Of a stretch of DNA of 64,000 nt, positions 35,031 to 46,794 are shown in pieces. How positions within the stretch are numbered: position 1 is the stretch's first letter; each line of letters opens with the position of its first letter. Origin of the DNA: Edaphochlamys debaryana (lineage: Eukaryota > Chlorophyta > Chlorophyceae > Chlamydomonadales); NCBI GenBank assembly GCA_016858145.1, contig JAEHOE010000240.1:19665-83664 (forward strand), given 5' to 3'. The translations under genes and the position numbers were made by a program. The notes beneath the pieces are model-generated. The model was not told where the DNA came from. It made no database searches and saw nothing but the letters and a program-made list of their open reading frames with translations.

Positions 35031-35175
35031 GGCGGGTTTATGGCGGGTGAACCCGTGAGCTCATGGGGTCGACGGCCTTGTCTTGGACGGCCCAAAGACC
35101 AGTGCCAATCCAACACACGCTGCGCCTACGCTTCCCAGGCTCACAGAGCGACTCACACGCAAGCCTGCAGGACGC

Positions 35176-36877
35176 ATGGAGCTCAGCTGCCGCACGCTGC
35201 CGCTGGGCCGGGCGGTGAACGGCCTGGTGGTGTGCCCACGACCCACCGGGTGGGGCTCCAAGCGCGGGAGCCACGTGCTGCTCTTCACCGCCGACGGAGC
35301 CCCGAAGGAATTCGACATTTCCGGGGGAGCCGCCGAGCTGCAGCCCAGCGTTCTCCCTGCTTTCGGCGCCGGCTGGGGCAGGGCACCCGTGTACGCCTGG
35401 GGCGGCGTCTTTGCGGCGGGTGTTGCGCAGCAAGGCCTGGTCGAGATACAGACGAAGGGGCTCTGGAGCCCTGTCACGCCTATGGGGGCGGCGGAGATCA
35501 CAACCCCCCTGACCTCGCTGGCCGCCGGCGACGGCCGGCGCAGCCTGTGGGCGACCGACGGCCGCAGCCTGTGGCACGTGCAGGCTAAGGGGGGCCGCCA
35601 GGTGACGGCTCTTCCCGGTGCAGCCGCCGCCGTCGAGAACGGCGAGTGGGTCAGCCTGGCGTTTGACGCTGTCGGGGGGGGCGTGCTCCTGGCGGCGACC
35701 CGGGACGGCGTGTGGCGTGTGCACACCAAGGGCCCGGGCTCGCTGGCACTGGTGGCAGGGGGCTCCTCGGGGGAGGCAGGAGCGGGGAGCGCTGACGGCG
35801 TCGCCGGTGCGGAGGCGCGCTTCACGTGCATCCGCGGGCTGCTGGTAGCGCCGGGCCGTTGGCTGCTGATCGCCGACGGCACCGACCTCCGCTGCATGGA
35901 ACCCGGAGGCGCCGTCACCACCCTGCTCCGCGGCTGTATCGCGGCGCCGTCGCCGGGCGATGCCGTACAGATGGCCATCCTGCCCTCGGGCGAGCTCGCC
36001 GTGCTGTACCCGGGGGCCTCCTACCTGACCCTCATCCTTGGGCTCGACCAGCTGCCCCCGGCCATCGCCGCCCCTCCCTCTCCTGACCGCCTGCTCGACC
36101 TCCTGGCACCGGCGAGCCTGGACCACGCAGGGAGCGGCGGGGGCAGCGGCGAGGCGGCTCACGACGCTGCGGCCCTCACCGGCACTGTGACGGTGCGCGT
36201 GGGCGGCCGGGCCTTCCCCGTTCAGCGCTCCGTCCTGGCGGCCGGGTCGGACTTCTTTGCCCGGCTGCTAGCGCCCGGCGGGGGCTTTGCGGACAGCGGC
36301 GCGGCGGAGGTGGACCTGCCCGACGCCGACCCCACCGCCTTCGCATACCTCCTGTCGTACATGTACGGCAGCTCCCTGGGCCTGCCGTACAGCTCGTCCT
36401 AGCTCGTCCAGGCCGTACCGCTTGAGTCGTTGCGCCCGACCAGGGTGCTGGCGGAGCGGCTGCTGATGGGCGGCGCGGCGGCGGCGCTGACGGAGCGGCT
36501 GGCGGCGGCCGCCACGCCCGCCACGGCCCTGTCTGACCTGCTGTGGGCGGACGAGCACGGCATGACGGACCTGGTGGCGCGCCTCAAGGCCTTCGCGCTG
36601 GCCAACCGCAGGTGCGTGGTTCAGTTGGCGGTTAGTTGCGTGAAGGCGTGCCGTGATCCGAGAAAGTCCGGAGCGTGCCAGTGCTTGATGGCTCCTGCAG
36701 ACCGGTTATTGATTGTTGCCATGCCTCCCTACCGGCGGCATCCATTCCTTGCCTCCCCCGTCCCTCTCCACCGCCCCCTCGGTCAGGTGCCTGGACCTGT
36801 CCCCCCTGCGTGAGCTGGTGGGCCGCTGCCCCCAGCTGGCGACGGAGCTCCTGGGAGGAGCGCTGAGGGCGGAGTAG
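35176..36877 (+). CDS. Beta-propeller plus BTB/POZ protein, interrupted by an in-frame TAG
   Basis: ATG at 35,176 (MELSCRTLPLG), exon 1 to 36,611, intron, exon 2 36,787-36,877 (TAG). Residues ~1-300 carry propeller-like blades ending in similar strands (GLVEIQTKGLWSPV, SLWHVQAKGGRQVTAL, GVWRVHTKGPGSLALV, LRCMEPGGAVTTLL). A BTB domain follows (GTVTVRVGGRAFPVQRSVLA, FFARLL, VDLPDADPTAFAYLLSYMYG) and then a BACK-like helical tail (LRPTRVLAERLLMGG, LLWADEHGMTDLVARLKAFA). BTB proteins commonly act as CUL3 adaptors. TAG at 36,400-36,402 stops the frame inside the BTB domain, yet homology resumes in the same frame right after it. The stop sits in a near-duplicated 9-10 bp (agctcgtcct agctcgtcc). It may be a pseudogene, a polymorphism, readthrough or an assembly error. 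Confidence 0.8.
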
Positions 36878-38319
36878 CGGGGTGGCTTGGTTTGGGGCCT
36901 CTATCTGGAGAAGGTCGGGCCCCGGGCGGGTAGGGTGCTGGGCGTTCAAGGCGGTGGACTCGGCTGGGCCTGGGCAGCAGGGGCCGGGAGTGGGGCTCGC
37001 TGGGGGCGGAGTACGTACGGGGGCAGGGCAGGGGTTGAGATGGTGCACCTGGCTCGCTGGCCTGTCTAGGCACGCAAGGAGCAGGGGAGGGCGGGGCCGC
37101 GGGGGGAGGGCGGCGGAGCCGCAGGACGGGGTGCTAAGAGAAGCGGACGGAGTAGGAAGGGCTTCAACCGGCGCGGCAGCTTTGCAGGCGGGCCCCCGGG
37201 GGGCGCTGTGTCTGGATTTGGGACGGGGCTGCCCGATCGAAGGCTGGGGCCTGGGGACACACAACGACATGGTGCCCGGGGTGCATGCTTGGGACCATCC
37301 ATGACGGAAGGATCGTGGCAGCTTGTGCTGAATGAAGCTAGGGTTCTAGGGCTTGCTTGGGTGGAGGCCATTGGGCTTCGGTTAAGGTGCAGGATTGTCG
37401 CGTGTGGAATCTCCACCAGCCTTGTCCGGCCTGTCCACAGTGTTCTGTGGAGGTCATGGGGCTTCGCTCTGACAAGTGCCTGTTATTGTGAAGTCAAACA
37501 GCCCAGCTCTCTTTGCTCAACAGTTTCTTAAGAGCAAGACCTTCACCCAACCGGCCCCAGCACAGACTTCTCGATAGGCGCTCTGTCCGGAACCTCGCAC
37601 CCTCCACAACCTGCAACCCCCGCAATCTCGCACCCTCCACAACCTGCAACCCCCGCACCCTCCACAACCTGCAACCCCCGCAACCTCGCACTCTCCGCAA
37701 CCCGCTTGAGCAGGGTCACTTGGGCACGGCTCCCGTCCCCGTTCTCGGCTTCCCTCCAGGAGCCGTACCAGCCTGGCCGTAGCCTGGCCGTGCTCTCCCT
37801 TGACGTAATTTGGACCGCATACTCGATATTGAGGCTATATGGCCACAGCAGCATGTCTTATCCTAAGACTGTGTGTGCGCGTTCCCTGGAGTGCGTGCAT
37901 ACGGTACCATGCTGTTGCCCCGCTAAACTCCGTCTTGACCACGACACCCCACACTCCATCACGGTGCTGCCTGCTTGCTTGCCGCTTGCTATACGCACTG
38001 GCACCTGTTTATCGCGCATCAACCCAAGCATCCAAACACTCCATCACGGTGCGCCGTGTACTTCGCCATCTGGCCACCGCATTCCGCCCTGAGCTTGATG
38101 AATGCACACAACCCCACCTGACATGATGCGCCATGAAGCGCCTCCCACACTTGCAAGCGTCACGAATGCCCACCGCAGTCAGCTGTCCCCTCGCGGGCGG
38201 GTCTCATTAGTCATGACCCATCTCCTACCCCACGCACTGCCCCACGGCCCCATCAGTACGTGCCACCACGCCGCTCGCCGCATTGAAGACATATGGTACA
38301 AGTTCCTCGGTCCTCCACC
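36878..38319. other. Intergenic region between convergent BTB and MYND genes
   Basis: No supported gene. It contains the 3' ends of two convergent genes and, at about 37,585-37,700, imperfect repeats of gcaccctccacaacctgcaa and ccccc (also ending gcaacctcgcac). Open frames here are short and featureless. Confidence 0.5.
37585..37700. repeat. Imperfect tandem repeat, caacctgcaacccccgca type
   Basis: tcgcaccctccacaacctgc followed by aacccccgcaat repeats about four times with small deletions between 37,590 and 37,700. Confidence 0.8.
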
Positions 38320-41300
38320 CTACCCACCCCCCTCCACCCGCAGCACCAGCGCCGCCGCCATCGCCCCGCACTCGTCCTTGTGCCCCATCCGCCAGTGCGC
38401 CCGCTGGCAGGCGGCCCCGCAGTACCGTACCGCCCGGCAGCCACCGCAGCGCTTGAGTGGGATCTCCGCCTCACTGCGACTCCCGAACGAACCACACCCC
38501 GGGGCCCCGCACACCAGCAGCTGAGTCAGCACCCGGCCCGCAGCCGGCGGCGCTAGGAGCGGCGGCAGCGGCGCAGCCACCACGGTCGCCTCCGCTGCCT
38601 CCTTTGCGGCTACCAAACCGCTGTCCTCGCCTCGCCTGGGGCTGAGGAGGTGTGCGACCAGCGCGGTCGGGGGTCCTTGCTCGCCTCGCTCCCTTACCGC
38701 TAGCCACTGCAATAGGGTTGCGGCGGCCTGGCGGAAGCGCTCGGCGGATGGGCAGCTGCCGTCACTGCTGCCGTCACCGCTGCCGCCCCGGCCGCTCTCG
38801 CCACCGCCGCTGCCCTCCTGTGCCGCTCGGAGCAGCGCCAGCCCTACGGCTGCGTAATCCTCCTTTCCCGCGGCCGCGGCCGCCCGCGAGCGCATGGCGA
38901 GGGGCCACGCCTGCGCCAGGCAGCCCCGCGCCCCCAACTCGGCTGCCCCCGCCCCCCCTGTCCGCGCCTCCCCCGCATCCCCCCCGTCCGCGACAGCCCC
39001 CGCCTCGCAGTCGCCAGAGTTTGCGGGCGGCGGCAGCAGCCAGCTCCGGACGCGCGAGGCAAGGTGTGGGGAGTGTTCGGCCATCCTTGCGAGCGCCATC
39101 GAGACCCTTGGCATTACGTTGGGCCACGAGACTGTGGGCGCAGGCCGAGCAGGCGCCTTTTGATCCCCATCCTTGCTGGCGGCCCCTGCAGCACCCTGAG
39201 GGGTGGCGGCGGCGGGGTCCCGCCACGCGCACAGCAGCTTGCAGGCCGCCGCCGCCAGCCGGTGCGGCTGCAGGGCGAGGAGCCGGGCTTCCATCAAGGG
39301 GCTGCCGTCCTCACTGGTACGACGCAGCACATTCAGGTAGGCGAGGCAGTTGCCGAGCAGGCGAGAACTCGCCAACCCGGTGGGCCCGCCAACGTCCGCC
39401 GCCGCCTCTGCCCCTGCGAGCGCCGCCAGCCGGCTGCCCGCCTGCAGCATCAGAGCCTCCAGCTCGGAAGCCAGGGGGCCCCACGCGCCGGGACCCGGGC
39501 GGGGCACCGGCAGGGCCTCGGGGGCAGGTGCACAGGCTGTGAGGGTAGAGTCACGTCCTGCTGGGACGGATTTGGCCGCTGCGGCGGGCGAGCACGTGGC
39601 GTCGACGTGCGGGACCCGGGCCGCTGGGCCGGCGGCTTGTGCCCCTCTGTCGGCCTCTCGAGCTGGGCCGGCGGCGGCGGGTTGCGCATCACCGTCGGCC
39701 ACCCCAGCAGTCTCGCCCGAGCCTCCTCCTGTGGTGTCGCCCGGTCTACCTCCGCTTCCTACTGCCGTTGGGGCCACCCCGGTGCCCGATCTGGGGTCCG
39801 GGGCCTGGTGCAGCACGGCTGTTTGCCGGCGGGTCCCACCTAAGCCGGTGCTGCCTCAGGAGCGCGAGACAGGTGGTCACCGCCGCCACGCTGTGCTGCA
39901 GAGCCGCTGCGTGGGAGGGCTGCGGGGGCCCCGCACGGATGCTCGCCGGAGGGGGCACCGCTGCGGCCGCGGACTCCCCATCCTCGGCCGCAACGGTCCC
40001 GGGCGGAACCCCCTTCGTCTCAGCCTCCTCCTCTGCGGTCGCCCCCGCCTCCAGCCGCCCAGCCAGCGCCAGCGCCCGCTTAGTGACCGTCACCGCCAGG
40101 CCCCCTGCATCACCCAGGCCCAGCGGGCCCGAGCCCGGGCCCGGGCGGGCCCCGCCAGGCCCACTCGTTGGCGCAAGCAGGTCCAGGCCCAGCTGCTCCA
40201 CCACGGCCAGCACCCGCGCGGGGACGGGCTCCAGCAAGCATGCAACCTGCGCCTCCCAACCGGCTGCACCCGGCGCTGCGGCCCGGTCCGCCGCTGCGTA
40301 GGCGAGGCGCAGGGCGTGGTCCAGGGAGGGGCCCAGGCCCGCGCAGCGCAGGCGGGTGAGGACCGCCTCGCGACCGGCGGACGAGGCGGCGGCGGGGTCC
40401 TTTGCGGCGCCTGCGGGTGTAGTGCCTGAGAAGGGCGTCAAGGACGGACGCAAGAGAGAATTTAAGAAAACCACATGAGGGGTATTAAGTCTTGCCCGAG
40501 TGCTCTTCAGCAGTTGCTTGGGCTCATCACCCACTCACCCATAAACCGCCACGCCGCCCGCAGATTGTGTGCCACTCGCTCCGCACTCGCCAGAGCCCCG
40601 GCCACGGCCACCGCAGCCAGCAATGCCGCAAAAGGTTCCTCGAGGACCTGAAGGCCAGCGGTGAGTAGGGGAAAACGACATGACAGACCCAAAGTAATGG
40701 GCATTCCGCTAAGCACCACCAGGTTTACACACCGACCTGCGCTCCTGAGGTCCGGCGGCGGGCGCAGGTGTATCGGGACAGCAAGCAATAGGTGCACTGG
40801 CACGCCCAGGCCCTGTTCAGTCGGCTGCCCCCTTACCTCCGCACCGTCCGGTTCCGGCAGGTTTCGCGCCAGTGCCTCCACAGCCGTGACCAGAGCCCAG
40901 GCCACGGCCTCGGCCCAGTGCGGCGCCGAGGCGGAGGCCCAGACGAAGGGTGGCAGCCCCTTGTCCACAAAGAATAGGTGCAATCTCTGTGATGAATGAA
41001 GGGGCAGTGCGTGTTACAAGACATGAAGTCCACGGCAGGAAGGCAGGAAGGCCACGACAGAGAACCATGGCCCCGATTTCAGAGCCCCATGCAGCGACCG
41101 CACTGCTCCATTGTTTGGCTTCAGCGTTTAGGGCTAGTAGGGCCTGAGTGACGCCCACAAATGTTTGCAGTGCCAGGGGCGGTTTGGCCCCCGCCAGGGG
41201 ATCTAGGTTGTCGGCAATAGCCCCTCCAAGGGCAGCCCCTAAACCCACTTCGACTGCTGATGACTCACCCCGTGCGGCAGCGCACTCAGGTCCAGCCTGC

Positions 41301-42962
41301 CGTACTGACCCCACATGCCCTGCCCCCGGTGGAGCCGGCACACGGCCTCCGCTGACCGTGCCGTCCGCCTCGCGAGCGGTAGGTCCGAAGGCACGCCGGT
41401 CTCATCCAGCAGCGGCGGCAGCACGCCACCACCCTCAATGTACAGCATGCCTTGGTAAGCGCCGTGCCAGAGCCCCACCGTGACCGCTACGATGCGAATG
41501 TGCAGGTCCTCCCGGTCCTGGCACGTGCGCTCGTACGCGCGGCAGAGCGCGGTCCGCTCGGCCTCGTTGAGCCTCAGCTCGCCCTCACCGCCGGGCCTCA
41601 AGCCCGCCTGCTCCCACAGCGTCTCGAGCATCGCCGCCCGCAGCTCCGCCACCTGCAAACCCGTGAGAGGTCATGTCAATACCTGAGAGCACAGCAACCA
41701 ATTGCAGCGCGTTTAACTTTATATCCCAACCCACATCGCCCCCCAGCAGCGCCGCCACCCACCTCGTGATCCCCCAGGGCCTCGCCCAGCGCTTCGGCAG
41801 CCTCGGCGGCCCCAGGGCGGGGGTCGTTCCGGAGAGCAATGCCCGGCTGCCAAAAGCTCGACAGCGCGACCAGGAAGTTCCAGGCCGGGGCGCTGCAGTT
41901 CAACGGCTCGAGGGCCTCGGGCACGGCGACGGCGCAGCGAGGGGCCTGGCCCTTCATTAACATAAACTGAACCCCCGGGCACGTGAGGATGGCCCTCGCT
42001 GCCGCCGCCGCCAGGCCCGACTCCCGGAGCGCCTCTGCCAGAGCGGGCACAGGCTCTGGCAGGGGCTGCGTGCGGCCCGCAGGGGTCTTGTCGCAGCCCG
42101 CAGGGGCCCTGCCGCAGCCTTCGACGTGTTTGTCGATCAGCAGCATGACGGTGCTGAAGGCCTGGGAGGCCGCGAGCGAGAGCCGAGCGCAGGCCTTTGC
42201 GCAGCCCGGGGCCGTGGGGCGGGGGCTCCGTGTGGCCCCCACCAGGGCCTGCGTGCCCGGCAGCGCCGTGTGCCGAGCCAGGTCCGCCATGGCCCGTGCG
42301 GCCTGGGCCAGGGCCGTCAGCAGGGCGGGGTCCAGCAGGGCGGCCGCGTGGGGGGCGGTGGCGGCCCAGTCCTGGACGGACCGGGCCGTGCAGAGCGCCG
42401 CCAGGCACAGGCTGAGCGCCGTGCTGGCTGCGTCGCTGGCCGCACAGGCTGAGTCAGCGTTGTTGCACACGGCCCAGGCGGTGGTGGCGGGGTTGGAGGC
42501 GGTGGCGGTGCGGGCGAGGAGGGCGCGCAGGGTGCGCAGGAGCCAGGCCGCTACGCCCGACTGCCGGGCGCCGGTCAGCCACTGCAGCCGGGCGGCTGCA
42601 GCCTCGTCGTTCAGGACCTTTGTGGGTACGTACCAGGCCTCCTCGTAGCTTAGTGGCTTCGCGAGTGCAAGCAGCGTGCGCCTGGCGTCCTGAAAGGCGT
42701 CGGTCCTATGATGCAAAGCGGACGGAGGGGGCGAGAGCAGGGGGGTATGCGTCGGGGGGGTGGTAAGCGACCACGGCGACCGGCGTGGGGATGCCCGGCG
42801 CGCGACTTGCTGAAACGCTTTGACATCCCAAGCGACCGACCTGAGCCGAACCTCGCGCTGAGGCGGCTGCCACAGGCTGCGCTCGACGTAGATGTTGCAC
42901 AGCCGATCGGCACAGCGCATATACACGCGCCAGGCATCCTCAAGCGCCTGCAGCGTGACCAT
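38320..42962 (-). CDS. MYND-type zinc-finger protein with a probable frameshift, six exons
   Basis: Exons: 42841-42962, 41763-42705, 41269-41652, 40837-40986, 40539-40647, 38320-40425 (TAG). The long Ala/Leu-rich helical body is unrecognised. The C-terminus is a clear MYND finger: CGAPGCG, LKRCGGCRAVRYCGAACQR, AHWRMGHKDECGAM. MYND fingers bind Pro-rich partners; the cellular role is unknown. Two frames must be joined in the last exon near 39,750-39,840: the upstream frame (RWDPPANSRAAPGPGP) ends at TAG 39,746, while the downstream frame (VAPTAVGSGGRPGD) carries on to the finger. The inverted copy at 43.4-45.4 kb is continuous across this point, so a 1-nt insertion or equivalent is likely. The first exon is uncertain: ATG at 42,962 has an in-frame stop shortly before it and the donor GTCGGT is weak. 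Confidence 0.78.
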
Positions 42963-43363
42963 TAGGTCGAGCCACTATGTGTGATGCGCGCAGCTATCGT
43001 GGAAAGAACTAGCCCGGAGCGAGGAACGTCGGCACTTGCACGCCGCTGTGCGCTCTCGGACGCCACATTTTAAGCAATCCTGGACCTGAGCATTGATTTG
43101 CGTGCAGCCTATTCGGTGTCTTGACCTGGCGCGCGTACGTAAGCAAAAGCTGTTGCCCGCTGTCATCCTGAGGCCGCGCCAACATTTCGCGCTCTGTACA
43201 TGGATAGAAGCAGTAAGCCCCAACCTGAACTCATTGTCATAGGCACGCTGATGTCTCGCCCGAAACCTGGTCGGACACTAGGTGCTTGAGGATGCCGACC
43301 TCGCGACCTGGGGCTAGGTTTCTCCACGAAAGCTGCCATAATCAAACAAAGCAGCGTTTCCTG
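42963..43363. other. Spacer at the centre of the inverted MYND duplication
   Basis: About 400 bp separate the two inverted copies. Homology of the arms begins almost exactly at the ATG (atggt[c/t]acgctgcaggcgc) on both sides. Nothing recognisable lies between, and no target-site duplication is evident. Confidence 0.6.
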
Positions 43364-45434
43364 ATGGTTACGCTGCAGGCGCTTGAGGATGCCTGGCGCG
43401 TGTACATGCGCTGTGCCGATCGGCTGCGCAACATCGGTGGAGCGCAGCTCCTGTAGCAGCCGCCTCAGCGCGAGGTTCGGCTCAGGTCGGAAGCTTGGGA
43501 TGTCACAGCTTCAGAGCATGGCGCGCGCCGGGCATCCTCACGCCCCACGCAGGTCGCTTACCAACCCCCCGACGCATACCCCCGTGCTCTTGCCCCCTTC
43601 ACTTGGCAACACAGGACCGACGCAATCCAGGACGCCAGGCGCACCCCGCTTGCACTCGCGAAGCCACTAAGCAACGAGGAGGCCTGGTACGTACCCACAA
43701 AGACCTGCTGGCGCCCGTGGGGCCTGGCGGGGCCCGCCCGGGCTCGGGCTTGGGCCTGCTGGGCCTGGGCCTGGGCGATGCGGGGGGCCTGGCGGTGACA
43801 GTTACTCAGCGGGCGCTGGCGCTGGCCGGGCGGCTGGAGGCGGGGGGCGACCGCAGAGCTGGAGGCTGCGACGAAGGGGGTTCCGCTCGGGACCGTTGCG
43901 GACGAGGATGGGGAGTCCGCCGCTGCAGCGGTGCCGCCTCCGGCGAGCATCCGTGAGGGGCCCCCGCAGCCCTCCCACGCAGCGGCTCTGCAGCACAGTG
44001 TGGCGGCGGTGACCACCTGTCTCGCACTCCTGAGGCAGCACCGCACAAGGTGGGACCCGCCGGCCAACAGCGTTGGTGCACCGGTCGCCGAGCCCCCCAA
44101 CCCCAACCCAGACGCATTACCGGCAGGTGGAGGAGGACCGGCCGACACGGCAGGAGCGGCCGACGGAGGGGCATCCGCCACCGGCCCAGCGGCCGATGCC
44201 CCACACGTCGATGCCACGTTCTCGCCCGCCGCAGCGGGCGACTCCACCCCAAAGGGACATGGCTCCACCACAGCCTGTGCACCTGCCCCCGAGGCCCTGC
44301 CGGTGCCCCGCCCGGGTCCCCGAGCGTGGGGCCCCCTGGCTTCCGAGCTGGAGGCTCTGATGCTGCAGGCGGGCAGCCGGCTGGCGGCGCTCGCGGCGGC
44401 GGCGGCGGCGGCGGACGTTGGCGGGCCCAGCGGGCCGGCGAGTGCTCGCCTGCTCGGCAACTGCCTCGCCCACATCAATTTGCTGTGCCGTACCGATGAG
44501 TACGGCAGCCCCTTGCTGGAGGCCCGGCTCCTCGCCCTGCAGCCGCACCGGCTGGCGGCGGCGGCATGCAAGCTGCTGTGCGCGTGGCGGGACCCCGCCG
44601 CCGCCACCCCTCAGGGTGCTGCAGGGGCCGCCAGCACGGATGGGGATCAAAAGGCGCCTGCTCGGCCTGTGCCCACAGCCGCGTGGCCCACCGTTCTGCC
44701 ACGGCTGTCGATGGCCCTCGCAAAGATGGCCGCCCACTCCCTACACCTCGCCTCGCTTGTCCGGAGCTGGTTGCTGCCGCCGCACGGAGACTCTGGCGGA
44801 GTCACCGCTGCCTGCTGCTATGAGGCGGAGGCGGCGGCGCGGGGCTGCCTGGCGCAGGCGTGGCCCCTCGCCATGCGCTCGCGGGCGGCCGCGGCCGCGA
44901 GGGCCGAGGGCAGCTCTAGGGCTGGCCCTGCTTCGAGCGGCGCTGGAGGGCGGCGGCGGTGACAAGAGCGGCCGGGGCAGCAGCGGTGACGGCAGCGGCG
45001 ACGGCAGCTGCCCATCCGCCGAGTGCTTCCGCCAGGCCGCCGCAACCCTATTGCAGTGGCTAGCGGCCAGGGAGCGAGGCGAGCACGGGGCCCCGACCGC
45101 GCTGGTCGCACACCTCCTCAACCCCAGGCGAGGCGAGGACAGCGGTTTGGTAACCGCAAAGGAGGCAGCGGAGGCGACCGTGGTGGCTGCGCCGCTGCCG
45201 CCGCTCCTGGCGCCGCCGGCTGCGGGCCGGGTGCTGACTCAGCTGCTGGTGTGCGGGGCCCCAGGGTGTGGTACGTTCGGGGGTCGTAGTGAGGCGGAGC
45301 TCCCGCTCAAGCGCTGCGGCGGCTGCCGGGCGGTGCGGTACTAGCGGTACTGCGGGGCCGCCTGCCAGCGGGCGCACTGGTGGATGGGGCACAAGGGCGA
45401 GTGGGGGGCGATGGCGGCAGCGCTGGTTCTGCGA
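43364..45434 (+). pseudogene. Inverted, internally deleted pseudogene copy of the MYND gene
   Basis: On the plus strand it repeats the start of the MYND gene (43,364 to ~43,702, including intron 1), then jumps at cacaaag/acctgctgg from exon 2 directly into the last exon, deleting ~2.4 kb of the parent. Lesions: a stop soon after the start (NIGGAQLL then TAG), a frameshift near 44,900-44,940 (EGSSRAGPASSGAGG), a 9-bp insertion creating TAG inside the finger (cggtac tag cggtac, ~45,338-45,350), and loss of a finger cysteine (KDEC to KGEW). Retained introns show that it arose by DNA duplication, not retroposition. Confidence 0.9.
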
Positions 45435-45640
45435 CAGCGCATCGCCACTCGTGGGTTGAGCAGCCCCTGTATTTCTAGCTTATCAAGCAACCCAAAAGCC
45501 GCCCTGCGCCCCGCTTCCAACAACTCTGAAGTGCACGACTCAAACAGGGTCCCTGGTCCATAAAAGAGACCAAGATACCGTGCCCTCTTCTTCCACGGGA
45601 CTGGCTTCTCCACCCACACCCCGCCGCACAGTATGGAAAC
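45435..45640 (-). mobile_element. Fragment of a non-LTR retrotransposon reverse-transcriptase ORF
   Basis: The minus-strand frame reads PWKKRARYLGLFYGPGTLFE, CTSELLEAGRRAAFGLLDKL and LLNPRVAMRC. This order (RYLGL..., a hydrophilic helix with RRA, LL--L, L-PRVA) matches the region after the catalytic core of LINE-type reverse transcriptases. It starts immediately where pseudogene homology ends. No catalytic YADD box, endonuclease or poly(A) tail is present, so it is a short relic. Confidence 0.55.
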
Positions 45641-46632
45641 AAGCTGTAGCCCTCATACCCCAACCATTTCCGTAGTAAGCAAGCAGATGCTGAATAACCG
45701 GTCTTTGTACACGATCTCTTAAGGGCTGTAGGCTACCGGTTGTTAGCCCCTTCGGCTAACCCACCCGGCCATGGGATCCGGGTTGAACCAGAGTGTGACC
45801 TTCACCCCTGCACAGGCCTGTGCGGACCTGTATCAGCCTGCTAGACGTACCCGGCACAGCTCTACACCGTCAACAGCAACAGCATGCCGGTTACTCTAGC
45901 GTAGCCGTTCTCAGCCGCATCCCCGACTATATCTGCTGCGCATACCGCTCCGTGTAGTGCTGGATAGCCCTGTTGCTAGTGTACTGCATGGAGGCTATGC
46001 CCCCCGACCCCCCGCTACTGGACGAGAGCCAGTGCGTGGGAATGACTGATGACCTCATTGTCGTGTTCCACCCCCTATACCCAAAGGGGCCCTAAAGCCG
46101 GCTGCTTATGCTGCTTAACTGTGTGGCGAAATACCAACTGTACCGCTGTCGGCTGTGTCCGCACACGCACCGTCCAGCCGCCGACGCCTTCAGCCAGCTA
46201 GCTGTCTTCCGGACGTCGGGCGGATCTGCCTGCCTGTTCACGGCCACCCCAAGTATCCCAACCAAGGCTCGCCCCAGCACGCACACCAAACCACCCTCAC
46301 GCATGCACGCACACACACGCTTCCGCCCCCGGCAGCCCCCGCCCCCCTAGACGTGCCGCGCACTGCCCCGGCTCCCGGCGGGAAGCTTCCCAGCGGCTCC
46401 CTTCGCTTCCACGTTGGGCCCGCCCGGGCCCGGGCTCGGGCCCGCGTCTCGGACCTGCCTGGGCCCGGCGGCCCGCCGTGCGTGGCTGCGTGCTATGCCC
46501 CCCGTGCTGGCCATGCTGAGGCGCTTGCCGCGCAGCACGGAAACCTCAACGACCACAACTGTGCTCCCCCAGCACAGCACAGCACAGCACAGCGCGGCAC
46601 CACACTCCCCTCGGTCCCCCTGTCCGCTCCCC
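45641..46632. other. Gene-poor region, possible retroelement relics, (CAGCA)n at 46,568-46,597
   Basis: No gene could be supported. A short plus frame near 46,108 (LLNCVAKYQLYRCRLCPHTH) might be a worn retroelement tail, but evidence is thin. The microsatellite cagcacagcacagcacagca lies at ~46,572. This region includes the 3' flank of the P450 gene. Confidence 0.4.
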
Positions 46633-46794
46633 TCAGTCCCGGGGTTGGAAGCGCAGCCTCAGGCGCCTCAGCTTGGTGATCACAGCCACCTGGGGGGGGA
46701 AGGGGGAAGAAAAGGGGAGGAAGGCTTGTGTGTTTTGGCACGGTCACGTGTCGAAGGGCAGCCTCAGGCGCCACAGCTTGGTAACCACAGCCAC
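46633..46794 (-). repeat. Two tandem alternative terminal exons of the P450 gene
   Basis: The proximal copy 46,744-46,794 encodes VAVVTKLWRLRLPFDT-stop. The distal copy 46,633-46,689 encodes VAVITKLRRLRLRFQPRD-stop. Both have acceptor AG after a C-rich tract and an in-phase stop. They are separated by a G-rich spacer and the motif tgttttggcacggtcacgtg. Confidence 0.85.

Noticed and set aside
35083..35175. Upstream start of the BTB gene extending the N-terminus by 31 codons
   Set aside because: The first codon there is TTG, not ATG. The ATG at 35,176 begins the recognisable protein.
36378..36412. A short intron removing the BTB stop
   Set aside because: Candidate GT...AG pairs (25, 49, 55 and 58 nt) are either too short or shift the frame.
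35176..36877. Reassigned TAG codon explaining the in-frame stop
   Set aside because: Other genes here end at TAG with normal termini (199-residue protein, the BTB gene itself, MYND), so TAG functions as stop.
46108..46350. 80-codon plus frame as a gene
   Set aside because: No homology I trust, no splice partners. At best a worn retroelement end.
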